A DNA stretch of 64,000 nucleotides from Mycobacterium sp. 155 (GTDB lineage: Bacteria; Actinomycetota; Actinomycetes; Mycobacteriales; Mycobacteriaceae): positions 3,267,184-3,331,183 of the forward strand of contig NZ_KB892705.1 in the NCBI RefSeq assembly GCF_000373905.1, in the 5' to 3' direction. Made by a program: the position numbers and the translations under genes. The notes beneath the pieces were generated by a model. That model saw nothing but the letters and a program-made list of their open reading frames with translations, made no database searches and was not told the origin of the DNA. The first letter of the stretch is position 1. Each line of letters begins with the position of its first letter. Shown here piece after piece: positions 8,842-17,164 of the stretch.

Positions 8842-9868
8842 CGCAGCGGTTCAGGCCATGGTCGACCGGCTGGCGCAGGAACTCGGCCAGTCGGTTCTGA
8901 TCGAGAACGCGCAGCAGAAGCCGGTCTGGTGGAGCACCGTCGGACCGGTCGACCGCACTCGCCTGCGTACCGTCCTGCACCGCAGCGTCGACCCGGAAGC
9001 AGCCGAGGTCGTCGGAAGGTTCGATCTCGCCGCCGCGAGGGAGCCGCGGCACCTTCCGGCGATTCCGGAAGCCGGAATGTGGGCCCGGTGGTGTGTGCCG
9101 GTCCGGCAGGGCGAGAACCGACTCGGCCTGCTCTGGATTCTCGACCCTGACGGCGCCATCGACTCCGCCCGGCTGGGCCCGGCCGTGGCCTGCGCGCAAG
9201 AAGCCGCGTCGGCACTCCTCGATCTGCAGCAGACCGAAGCCGAGCAGACCCGCACGCGGGATGCGCTCCTCGCTCAGTTGCTCGAGCGAGGAGACCCGAC
9301 GATCGCCGAGGACCTCATCCGGCACGAAGGGTTGCCCGCCGACGCCGTGGTGACTGTGCAGTGCCCCGGCGAAGGCGGCTGGCCGCTGCCGGGCGGATCC
9401 AGTGCGCACGTGAGCGCTCCCGAGTCGGCTCGGCCGGCCACCAGTGGCGACCCGCTGCCGCTGGCCGATCTCGCCGAAGCCGTTCGTCGCGCCGTCGCCA
9501 CCCGTCGCGTCGTGGACGCCGGTGCCCGGCTGCCCGCCGATCGCTGGTCGGCGCTCGGCGCGTGGCTCCTGGTGGTGCATGCACCGGAGTGGATCAGCCC
9601 GGCCGATCTGCATCCCGGAGCCGCGGTGCTGCTCGACCCCGCTCACGAGCGACTCGCCGAGACGGCGCGCGCCGTCCTGGAACTCGGCGGCGATGTCGCG
9701 GCCGCGGCCGAGGCACAGGGCCTCCATCGCACCACGCTGTATTACCGGCTCGGCCGGATCACCGAGCTGACCGGTGTCGATCTACGCACCGATGCCGACC
9801 GCAGCGCCCTTCAGTTCGCACTGCGACTGGCGGCCTACCGGGCCACGCCTGACCCCGGTACCAGCTGA
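8813..9868 (+). CDS. PucR-family transcriptional regulator
   Basis: A 351-residue PucR / CdaR-type regulator. The C-terminal helix-turn-helix (about residues 280-345) shows GDVAAAAEAQGLHRTTLYYRLGRI in broken form: AAAAEAQGLHRTTLYYR followed by LGRITELTGV. The N-terminal two thirds is a poorly conserved sensory region. PucR proteins of this size commonly activate proline or purine catabolic genes. It starts at GTG 8813 inside the end of pruA; ATG 8858 is an alternative. Operator-like repeats at 7163-7205 and 9869-9911 flank it at identical distances from the genes on either side, so it probably controls pruA, itself and the FAD oxidase gene. Confidence 0.88.
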   Translation: MTRGSPRSTSAAVQAMVDRLAQELGQSVLIENAQQKPVWWSTVGPVDRTRLRTVLHRSVDPEAAEVVGRFDLAAAREPRHLPAIPEAGMWARWCVPVRQGENRLGLLWILDPDGAIDSARLGPAVACAQEAASALLDLQQTEAEQTRTRDALLAQLLERGDPTIAEDLIRHEGLPADAVVTVQCPGEGGWPLPGGSSAHVSAPESARPATSGDPLPLADLAEAVRRAVATRRVVDAGARLPADRWSALGAWLLVVHAPEWISPADLHPGAAVLLDPAHERLAETARAVLELGGDVAAAAEAQGLHRTTLYYRLGRITELTGVDLRTDADRSALQFALRLAAYRATPDPGTS

Positions 9869-9911
9869 TTTCGACAGCAGTCGGAAGCGACTGCCAGCAC
9901 TTCTGTTTCGC
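9869..9911 (+). promoter_or_regulatory. PucR-type operator before the FAD oxidase gene
   Basis: Second copy of the element at 7163-7205. Its core is a perfect 7-bp inverted repeat, GCAGTCG-GAAG-CGACTGC (9877-9894). It begins 83 bases before ATG 9952, the same distance as the copy before pruA. Confidence 0.62.
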
Positions 9912-9938
9912 GCGCAAGGGCCTCTCGTAAACCGGTCG

Positions 9939-9944
9939 TACCGT
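9939..9944 (+). promoter_or_regulatory. TAnnnT -10 box for a leaderless oxidase transcript
   Basis: TACCGT is followed by seven bases and then ATG 9952. No Shine-Dalgarno is present. This supports ATG 9952 over the in-frame GTG at 9943. Confidence 0.5.
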
Positions 9945-9951
9945 GCGGACC

Positions 9952-11115
9952 ATGCGGACCAACATCGCCATCCTCGGCGGCGGCGCCATGGGCCTCGCGA
10001 CTGCCTATTTCCTCAAACACACTGATCCAGGTCTCGACGTGACCGTCGTCGAGCGCGACCCCACCTATGAGCTGGCGTCTACACCGAGAGCCTCGGGCGG
10101 CATCCGCCGGCAGTTCTCGCTGCCGGAGAACATCGAACTGTCGAACTTCTCGATCCCGTTCTTCGACGACTTCGCCGAGACCATGTCGGTCGACGGTGAG
10201 CGAGCCGAGATGGGCCTCCGCAAGAACGGCTACATCTTCATCGTCCCGCCCGCAGACCGAGGGGTGCTCGCCGCGAACTATCGCGCCCAGATCGACCACG
10301 GCTGCCACGTGATCTGGCTGGAGCCGGACGAGATCAAGGCACGTTTCCCCTCGATGCGGGTCGACGATCTGGGCGCGGCGGTTCTCTCCCCCGATGACGG
10401 CTGGCTCGATCCGCACAGCATGCTGAGCGGGTTCCGGCGTAAGGCCGCATCACTCGACGTGCGGCTGATCACGGACGAGGTGACCGGGTTCGAGCGCACT
10501 TCCGCCGTTGTTCGGTCTGCCCAACTCGCTTCGGGGACCACGCTGCAGGCCGACCACTACGTCAACGCCGCGGGCGCCTGGGCCAAGGACCTCTGCGAGA
10601 TGCTCGGATTCCGCGTTCCGATCGAGCCCCTGCGCCGCTACGAGCACTATTTCGAGTCTCAGGACCCGATCGAGCCGCTGCCCTACCTCAAGGATCCGCA
10701 GCGGCTGGCCTTCCGCCCGGAGGGCGCGGGTTACTCAGGCGGCGTGCCCACCCTCGAAGAGCCGCGCGGCTACAACTTCGCCGCCGACCTCAAGTACTTC
10801 GAGAAGTCGGTGTGGCCGTTGCTCGCGCACCGCTTCCCGCAGTTCGAACGGACCCGCTGCCTGTCCACCCTGCCCGGCCTGTACGACCAGAACGAACTCG
10901 ACGGCAACGCCATCATCGGCCCCGGCGCGGACGGACTCGGCAACTTCCACATGCTCGCCGGCTTCTCCGGCCACGGTTTGATGCATGCTCCCGGCTGTGG
11001 GCGCGCGATCGCCGAACTGATCAGCACCGGCAGTTACCAGACCATCGACCTGACTCGGTTCGGGTGGCAGCGCGTCGTCGACGGTGCGCCGCTCCCGGAG
11101 CAGGGCATCATCTGA
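9952..11115 (+). CDS. FAD-dependent amino-acid / amine oxidase (DAO family, FOXRED1-like)
   Basis: A 387-residue flavoprotein. The FAD-binding motif NIAILGGGAMGLATAYF opens the protein. TPRASGGIRRQFSLPENIEL resembles the FOXRED1 / sarcosine-oxidase-like group. The C-terminal GFSGHGLMHAPGCGRAIAEL is the second FAD contact of the DAO family. It probably oxidises a secondary amine such as proline, N-methylproline or sarcosine to the imine. Its promoter carries the same operator as pruA, so the product may feed P5C dehydrogenase. The GMC oxidoreductase gene starts 10 bases after its stop. Substrate assignment is inference from context. Confidence 0.8.
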   Translation: MRTNIAILGGGAMGLATAYFLKHTDPGLDVTVVERDPTYELASTPRASGGIRRQFSLPENIELSNFSIPFFDDFAETMSVDGERAEMGLRKNGYIFIVPPADRGVLAANYRAQIDHGCHVIWLEPDEIKARFPSMRVDDLGAAVLSPDDGWLDPHSMLSGFRRKAASLDVRLITDEVTGFERTSAVVRSAQLASGTTLQADHYVNAAGAWAKDLCEMLGFRVPIEPLRRYEHYFESQDPIEPLPYLKDPQRLAFRPEGAGYSGGVPTLEEPRGYNFAADLKYFEKSVWPLLAHRFPQFERTRCLSTLPGLYDQNELDGNAIIGPGADGLGNFHMLAGFSGHGLMHAPGCGRAIAELISTGSYQTIDLTRFGWQRVVDGAPLPEQGII

Positions 11116-11125
11116 AAGGCCGGAC

Positions 11126-12754
11126 GTGAATACGACCTACGACTACATCGTCGTCGGCGCTGGATCAGCCGGCTGCATCCTCGCCACTCGCCTCTCCGAA
11201 GACGCGCAAGTCAATGTCCTGCTGATCGAGGCGGGCGGTTCTGACCGAAATCTGTTCATCGCCATGCCGGGCGGCCTGCCGTTCGTCTACCAGGACAAGA
11301 AGATCGGCTGGGGCTACCAGTCCGGACCCGAACCGACGCTGGACGGCAAGACCATCGACGAGAAGGCCGGCAAGGTGGTCGGCGGCGGATCGTCGATCAA
11401 CGCGATGATCTACAACCGCGGAAACCCGCTGGACTACGACGGCTGGGCCGACGACGGCCTGACGGACTGGAGCTACGCGCACTGCCTGCCGTACTTCCGC
11501 AAGATGGAGACCTTCGCCGACGGCGCCGACGACTGGCGTGGCGACAGCGGCCCGCTGCACATCACCCGCGCTGCCGCCAAACACCGCCTGTACGAGCGCT
11601 TTCTGACCAGCGGCACGGCGGCTGGATTCGAACTCACTCCCGATCACAACGGCTACCGGCAGGAAGGTCTGCACATCGCGCAGTCGTTCATCGACGACGG
11701 CGTTCGCTGGAGCGCACCCCGAGCGTACTTGCGCGGCGCGCTGCGGCGGCCGAACCTGCACCTGCTCACCAAGTCCGAGGTTGCGCGCATCGTCGTCGAA
11801 AACGACGCAGCAGTCGGCGTCGAGCTACGCGGGCCCGAGCGGACCGAGATCCACTGCCGGCGCGAAGTGATCCTTGCCGCCGGCGCGATGAACACGCCGC
11901 GCTTGCTGCTGCTCTCCGGAATCGGCCCGGCGGACGAGCTTCGCGACCTCGGGGTGCCGGTGCTCGCCGACGTCCCAGGGGTCGGCCGGAACCTTCAGAA
12001 CCACCCAGGCGTAGACCTTCAGTTCGCTACCGACGACGCTGATTCGCTCACCTCGCAGCTCGGGTTGGTCGGCCGCGCCAAGCTCAGTGCCGAGTGGCTT
12101 CTGCGTCGAAAAGGGTTGGGCGCCAACAACTTCTTCGAAGCCGGGGCGTTCCTGGCGACTCGCGACGACGTGGCCTTTCCCAATATGCAGTGGGAGTTCT
12201 TGCCGCTCACCCGAAAACTGCAGGGCCACAAGCTGATTCCGATTCCCGGCTTCCAGTTCTGGATGGACCTGTCTCGGCCGGAAAGCCGCGGCAGTGTCAC
12301 GTTGAAGTCCGCCGACCCGTCGGTGCCGCCGAGCATCGTGTTCAACCACTACTCGTCGCGGCAGGACCTCCGGGACATGGTCGACGGTATCCGGCTGACG
12401 AGGCGGATCGTGGCCCAGTCGGGTCTCGGCGACGTCGTGCGCGGCGAGCTCACTCCGGGACCGGACCTGACCTCCGATCGCGACCTCGAGGTATTCGTGC
12501 GAAAAGCCACCAACACCTCCTACCACCCGTCCGGCACCTGCCGGATGGGCTCGGACGCCGATGCCGTCGTCGACGGCGACGGGCGGGTCCAAGCGCTGGC
12601 CAGTCTGCGCGTCGTGGACGCGTCGATCATGCCGAAGGTGGTGACGGCCAACCTCAATGCGCCGGTGATGATGATGGCGGAGAAGATCGCTGACAAGGTT
12701 CGCGGCCGCACGCCGCTGCCACCGTCGACGGCGGACTACTACGTGTCGCGCTGA
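11126..12754 (+). CDS. GMC-family oxidoreductase (choline-dehydrogenase-like)
   Basis: A 542-residue FAD-dependent alcohol dehydrogenase/oxidase. YDYIVVGAGSAGCILATRLS binds the FAD dinucleotide; GGGSSINAMIYNRG and AAGAMNTPRLLLLSGIG are the two GMC signatures; TSYHPSGTCRMG holds the catalytic His near the end. Start GTG 11126 has GAAAGG at the right distance. It forms an operon with the FAD oxidase upstream. Choline, ethanolamine-type or other alcohols are possible substrates; a choline-to-betaine role would fit the betaine theme but is not shown. It converges on the DUF294 gene, with a stem-loop region between. Confidence 0.88.
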   Translation: MNTTYDYIVVGAGSAGCILATRLSEDAQVNVLLIEAGGSDRNLFIAMPGGLPFVYQDKKIGWGYQSGPEPTLDGKTIDEKAGKVVGGGSSINAMIYNRGNPLDYDGWADDGLTDWSYAHCLPYFRKMETFADGADDWRGDSGPLHITRAAAKHRLYERFLTSGTAAGFELTPDHNGYRQEGLHIAQSFIDDGVRWSAPRAYLRGALRRPNLHLLTKSEVARIVVENDAAVGVELRGPERTEIHCRREVILAAGAMNTPRLLLLSGIGPADELRDLGVPVLADVPGVGRNLQNHPGVDLQFATDDADSLTSQLGLVGRAKLSAEWLLRRKGLGANNFFEAGAFLATRDDVAFPNMQWEFLPLTRKLQGHKLIPIPGFQFWMDLSRPESRGSVTLKSADPSVPPSIVFNHYSSRQDLRDMVDGIRLTRRIVAQSGLGDVVRGELTPGPDLTSDRDLEVFVRKATNTSYHPSGTCRMGSDADAVVDGDGRVQALASLRVVDASIMPKVVTANLNAPVMMMAEKIADKVRGRTPLPPSTADYYVSR

Positions 12755-12779
12755 CCGGCCGGCGCAGGCAAAGGATTCA

Positions 12780-12831
12780 GCGATGCGGAGTCGCCATTCC
12801 GCTGCGACAGACGCCTCTTTGAACGCATCGC
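12780..12831. terminator. Bidirectional stem-loop between convergent genes
   Basis: GCGATGCG (12780-12787) pairs with CGCATCGC (12824-12831). Inside lies a second stem, GTCGC (12790-12794) with GCGAC (12804-12808). It sits between the ends of the GMC gene (12754) and the DUF294 gene (12862). No T-run is present, as is common in high-GC actinobacteria. Confidence 0.4.
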
Positions 12832-12861
12832 CGCCGAAATGCACGCCTGAAAGACTGGCTC

Positions 12862-14829
12862 TTACCTGTCTCGCTCTTGCCGGCTCTGTTTTGTGGGCCT
12901 GGTTGCGGGCGACCCGGTCTTCCTCGAGTTCGCCCCCGGTTGGCCGCGTTTGACCAGTTCGGCACCGGAGTTCATGTGCGCGACGCGTCCCATGCGACGC
13001 TGCACGTCGGCGACCTCTTTGATCGTCTGTTCGATCGTGCTGCGGTCTATCCCCGAGAGTTCGTCGAGGTTGATGATGTCGTCGGGGTGCTGGCCCGCCT
13101 CGATCTGGCGCAACTGGTGTTCCAGCCGGAGTAGTTGGAGCGCGTCGAACGCTTCGATCAATCGGCTGGCGGAGCGGTCGGTGAGCACCTCCGACCCCGC
13201 CGCAACCCGCAGCCGCTCGGTGGTGTGCAGCTCCGGCGAACCGACGCTGAGCGAGGCCCACCGGGCGATGTTGACGATCGGCAGCAGTCCGCGGCCTTTG
13301 ATGTCGAACCTGTCGTCGCGCCCGATGATCCGGTCGCGCACCGAGAGCAGCCGCGCGCGGCGCGAGAGCGAATCCTGCAGCAGCAGTTCGACCGTCGCCG
13401 GATGCCGGTTGAAATCGCGAAAGACGCGCGCGGGTTCCGGCAGCGCCGGGTCGCCGAAGATCGGCCGAGCGTCCACCAGGAGTGAGGCCATGATGGTGCC
13501 CTGGTTCTGCTGGGGCTTGGTCAGCCAGCCTTGTGCCGCCTCCCGCCACTGCGAGTCGGTTCGAGAGAACCCCGGGTGCGACGGGAATGCGTGGTGAGTG
13601 TCGACACCGATGCCGCAGAGCTGGAGCACGTCCCCCACGACGCTGAATGCTTCGCGGTAGTGCGGGATCTGGTCCTCGTACGAATCCGCGAAGGTCACCG
13701 CGGCATCGACGTCGGACGAGGGAACCGCTTCCCGACGACCGGTGCTGCCGAGCGAGAGCCAGGTGAAGGCATCGATTGATAGGTCGTCAAACTCCTCGTG
13801 ATCAAAGACCAAGAAGATCGCGCGCCGGGTGATCGAGGCGATCAGCGCCGAATAGACCGCAATCACCCGATCCGCCGTCAGGCCGCGCGCCAGAATGTCG
13901 GCCAGCATCGCCGGAACCCGACCCGCGTAGGTGGCCAGATCATCGATACTGCGCGCCTGCCTGATCCGTACGTTCAAGCTGACACCGGCAGTGGTTGGCG
14001 CGAGCATGAAGTCACGCTCACCTACCGCGCCTTTGAGACGCCCGTCATCGCCGGTCACGAGTAAGAAAGAGACGCCGTAGTCGAGCAGCGTGATCAGGGC
14101 GTCAGCCGATGACGTGCTCGCCGAAGCGGTGATCGCGGGGTAGTCCATCACCGCACTCGCGGGGGATTCCCGGGGCAGGCCTTCCCCGATTACCTTCCGG
14201 CGCAAGGCTTCATCGGTCACCAGGCCGAACTGGCCGTCGCCGGTGTGGACGGCGGCGTACGGGAGGCCCAGCTCGGTCATGCGCTGCGCCAGCGCAGTCA
14301 CCGATTCGTCGGCACGCACGACGAGCGGCTCTCGGTAGACCAAGTCGGACAGCAGCGTGTACCGGGGTGTCGACGCAGTCAGTCCGCGCACGTGCGAGAT
14401 ATGGTCGGCCAGATAACGCGCACCGCTGCGTGACGCGAACGCCGGGACGACGCTCTCGGCCGGCAAGCGAGCGATGGTCGCCTTCGTCTTCGCAACGATC
14501 CGCGGGCCCACCGGTCGCCCAGACAGCACCGCCGTGAACCCGAGCGGCGCTCCTCGGGTGAACTTGTCGGCCGGACCCTCATCGATCCGTTCCGGATCGA
14601 ACCAGAGGTTGACCTCCCCCGATATCACCACACAGATTTCGGTCGGCGTCGTCGCGAAGGCGTCCAGAATCAGGTCGCCCGGCTCGTACTCCGCGATCTT
14701 GGCCGCGGCCACCGCGCCGGCGAGATCGGCTGGGCTCAGCGAATCGAACGGCTGGCATTGCGCCAGCAGTTCGGCAAGTTCGGCCGCACTCTCAGTGGGC
14801 ATGCGCGGTCCTCTCAGGGGGTCGCTCAT
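12862..14829 (-). CDS. cNMP-binding / CBS / DUF294 nucleotidyltransferase-like protein
   Basis: A 655-residue signalling-type protein. The parts in order are a cyclic-nucleotide-binding-like domain (about 10-125, GDLILDAFATTPTEICVVIS region), a CBS pair (about 155-275), a DUF294 nucleotidyltransferase core (about 300-440; LGSTGRREAVPSSDVDAAV carries the GS...DxD pattern) and a DUF294 C-terminal helical domain (470-600) with a short basic tail. The family includes GlnD-like regulators of unknown target. Start ATG 14829 overlaps the stop of the phosphatase gene (ATGA), so the two are translationally coupled. A regulatory pair with the phosphatase seems likely. Confidence 0.85.
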   Translation of the reverse strand: MSDPLRGPRMPTESAAELAELLAQCQPFDSLSPADLAGAVAAAKIAEYEPGDLILDAFATTPTEICVVISGEVNLWFDPERIDEGPADKFTRGAPLGFTAVLSGRPVGPRIVAKTKATIARLPAESVVPAFASRSGARYLADHISHVRGLTASTPRYTLLSDLVYREPLVVRADESVTALAQRMTELGLPYAAVHTGDGQFGLVTDEALRRKVIGEGLPRESPASAVMDYPAITASASTSSADALITLLDYGVSFLLVTGDDGRLKGAVGERDFMLAPTTAGVSLNVRIRQARSIDDLATYAGRVPAMLADILARGLTADRVIAVYSALIASITRRAIFLVFDHEEFDDLSIDAFTWLSLGSTGRREAVPSSDVDAAVTFADSYEDQIPHYREAFSVVGDVLQLCGIGVDTHHAFPSHPGFSRTDSQWREAAQGWLTKPQQNQGTIMASLLVDARPIFGDPALPEPARVFRDFNRHPATVELLLQDSLSRRARLLSVRDRIIGRDDRFDIKGRGLLPIVNIARWASLSVGSPELHTTERLRVAAGSEVLTDRSASRLIEAFDALQLLRLEHQLRQIEAGQHPDDIINLDELSGIDRSTIEQTIKEVADVQRRMGRVAHMNSGAELVKRGQPGANSRKTGSPATRPTKQSRQERDR

Positions 14830-15620
14830 GCGAGCGTGGGTCGGGAGTCGGTCGTGACGACGAAGGCGCCCCACCTAGGGGTCGCTTCGGCGAGGTGTCC
14901 GGGGTCGATGCCGATCAGACGACCGCCGGCCAGGCGGGTTTCCTCGTGATGAAGCTCAGGATCGTAGGTTGTCGTTGGATGGTCGCACTCGCCGTGCGAG
15001 CCACTGTGCCCGTGCACCTGACTGAATGGGAGCGTCGTGCCTTCCCACCCAGGAACCAGCTCGTCATTACGGCTGGCCCAGATCGGGCCCACCATCGGAT
15101 TCGGCGCGCCGAGCATGGCACCGCCGCCGTAGAGCGTCTCGCATCCGGTGCGGGCAAGGCTGTTGATTCGGCGCGCGGCCTCCGACGCGGTACGGGGAGC
15201 ATGGAGGTGCTCGCGCCAAAACTTCTCGGTGACACCGGCGTGCGTCACCAAGAACTCCTCGTCGTCGGTCTCGACGGCAACCGCCGCATGAAGCTTCTCC
15301 TCACGCCACCACTTCTTCAGGATGCGCTGCTCCAGGTAGCCGATCCGGTCCCACCACACAAAGGTATTCGGCCGCAGGTAGTAGACCTCGTGGTTACCGA
15401 GGAGCTGGATCCACTGGTCCGGGTAGGTGTTCAGGTAATAGTCGACGAGGCGGATGACACCGTCGGAGTCGGGACCGCGGTGCACGAGGTCGCCCACCTG
15501 AATCACGACGAGGTCGTCGGGAAGCACGCCGGTAGCCGACGTGCCCAGCGAACGCAGCTCCCGACGCAACTCCTCAACGTGCCCACCGACGTCACCGATC
15601 ACGGCCACCCGGATGGTCAT
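14826..15620 (-). CDS. Metallophosphatase, PPP / diadenosine-tetraphosphatase-like
   Basis: A 264-residue calcineurin-like phosphoesterase. The metal-binding signatures appear in order: AVIGDVGGH, VGDLVHRGPDSD, LLGNHEVYYLRP, VTHAGV and VHGHSGSHG. The GDLVHRGPDS form is typical of PPP serine/threonine phosphatases and ApaH-like enzymes. ATG 15620 is chosen because AAAGGAG lies upstream and the conserved domain starts at residue 2. It is coupled to the DUF294 gene and lies 83 bp after the MFS gene in the same direction. Cytosolic; the substrate may be a protein or a nucleotide. Confidence 0.85.
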   Translation of the reverse strand: MTIRVAVIGDVGGHVEELRRELRSLGTSATGVLPDDLVVIQVGDLVHRGPDSDGVIRLVDYYLNTYPDQWIQLLGNHEVYYLRPNTFVWWDRIGYLEQRILKKWWREEKLHAAVAVETDDEEFLVTHAGVTEKFWREHLHAPRTASEAARRINSLARTGCETLYGGGAMLGAPNPMVGPIWASRNDELVPGWEGTTLPFSQVHGHSGSHGECDHPTTTYDPELHHEETRLAGGRLIGIDPGHLAEATPRWGAFVVTTDSRPTLA

Positions 15621-15703
15621 GAACTTCAGTGTCTCCTTTGCCGTCTTCCAACCCAAACCGAAGACGGCGTTCGCTTCACTCGTTGTGCCGTACCGCCCGG
15701 CGC

Positions 15704-17074
15704 TCAGTGGCTGATATCACCAGCCAATTCACTCAGCGACTTACCGCTGGTCTCCGGGGCCAGGATCTGCGACACGATCGCACCGACGAAGGCGACAACG
15801 CCCGCGAAGACCATCGTCCACGTGAAACCAAAGTGCTCCATCGAGAGCGGGATCAGGAACAGACCAGCAGCCGCACCGAGGCGGCTGACCGCCGCCGCGA
15901 ACCCGGTGCCGATCGCCCGGACCTCGGTCGGGAAGATCTCCGCCGGGTAGATCGTCGTCATCACGTTGTACATCGCGTTGACGAACGAGTACGCCAGGAA
16001 GAGGATCAGCATGATCATCGACAAGACGCCGACCTGGTCCACGGGAAGCACGAAGCTACCCATGATCGCGATGAGGACCAGTAGCGCACCAGCGAGCCAT
16101 TGCGTCGGAACCGTCATGGTGCGCCGCTTCCACCGGTCGATCATCAACATCGTGAAGATGACGCCAAACCAGGCGAACACCGCCAGGATCACACCGCGCA
16201 TCAGGCCCTCCATGCCGATATCGCCCAGCAGGCCGTCGGCGAAGGTCGCGATAGCGAAGTACGGGGTGACCGCACAGGCCCAGAAGATCGACATGAAGAC
16301 CGTCGCCCGCCACACGGCCGGCGAGAACAGCATCTTGAAGCTGCCCTTCGGACCGCCGCTGGCGGCCTTCATCATGTCCGTCTGGTATTCGGTGTCGAGG
16401 TACTCGAAGACGAGCCCGTGTGCCTCCTCTGTTCTGCCCTGAGACCACAACCATCGGGGCGACTCGGGCAATCCGATGCGGCCGAGGAGCAGCCCGCCTG
16501 CGATGAACGTGCTGGTGCCCAGCGTGATCCGCCAGTCGATGCCGGCCTGGTCCATGAAGTAGCCGATGATGAACGCGATCATGAAGCCGCCGTACCAGGC
16601 GACCAGCGTCAGGCTCATCAGCTTGCCGCGCAGCCGGTTCGGCACGAACTCCGCGAGCATTGGCCAGCCGACCGCGTATTCGATACCGACGGCCAGACCC
16701 ATCAACAGACGGACGATGAACAGTTGCGCCGGTCCGTCGACGAAGAACTGCATTGCCGAGAAGACGGTGAACATCGCGAGGTCCCAGAACAGAATCGGCT
16801 TGCGACCCACCTTGTCGGCCAGCCAGCCGCCGAGCGGGGAGCCGACGAGGATGCCGATCATCGCCGAGGCCGCCTCGAGGCCAATCCAGGCGGTGGTGAA
16901 CCGGGCGTCTTGCTCAATGGTGTGAGCGACCGGGCCGATGATGCCGAGGATGTAGCCGTCGATGAACATACCGCCGACCAGCACGATGACCATCCGCTGC
17001 ATGAACCGTCGCTTACGCGCCAGAACCGCCGGGTCGTCGGAGAATTCCGTAAGGGCGTCGTCGTTCACAGACAT
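15704..17074 (-). CDS. MFS metabolite:H+ symporter, copy 1
   Basis: A 456-residue, 12-helix major facilitator. The family signature GGWLADKVGRKPILF lies in loop 2-3, and the sixth-helix region ends with LPESPRWLWSQGR, a sugar/metabolite porter mark. It is 90 bp downstream of the N-methylproline-demethylase-like gene and in the same direction. The paralogous carrier at 59766 is paired with the paralogous flavoenzyme, so uptake of the flavoenzyme's substrate (N-methylproline, a proline betaine or a similar compound) is the natural inference. GAGGAG precedes ATG 17074. Confidence 0.85.
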   Translation of the reverse strand: MSVNDDALTEFSDDPAVLARKRRFMQRMVIVLVGGMFIDGYILGIIGPVAHTIEQDARFTTAWIGLEAASAMIGILVGSPLGGWLADKVGRKPILFWDLAMFTVFSAMQFFVDGPAQLFIVRLLMGLAVGIEYAVGWPMLAEFVPNRLRGKLMSLTLVAWYGGFMIAFIIGYFMDQAGIDWRITLGTSTFIAGGLLLGRIGLPESPRWLWSQGRTEEAHGLVFEYLDTEYQTDMMKAASGGPKGSFKMLFSPAVWRATVFMSIFWACAVTPYFAIATFADGLLGDIGMEGLMRGVILAVFAWFGVIFTMLMIDRWKRRTMTVPTQWLAGALLVLIAIMGSFVLPVDQVGVLSMIMLILFLAYSFVNAMYNVMTTIYPAEIFPTEVRAIGTGFAAAVSRLGAAAGLFLIPLSMEHFGFTWTMVFAGVVAFVGAIVSQILAPETSGKSLSELAGDISH

Positions 17075-17164
17075 GGGACGTGCTCCTCGGGAATCGGTGT
17101 GTAGGACATCACTGCTCCTTTTGATTGATTGATTGACGGGTTCTGCTTCGGGGAAGTCGTCGGG

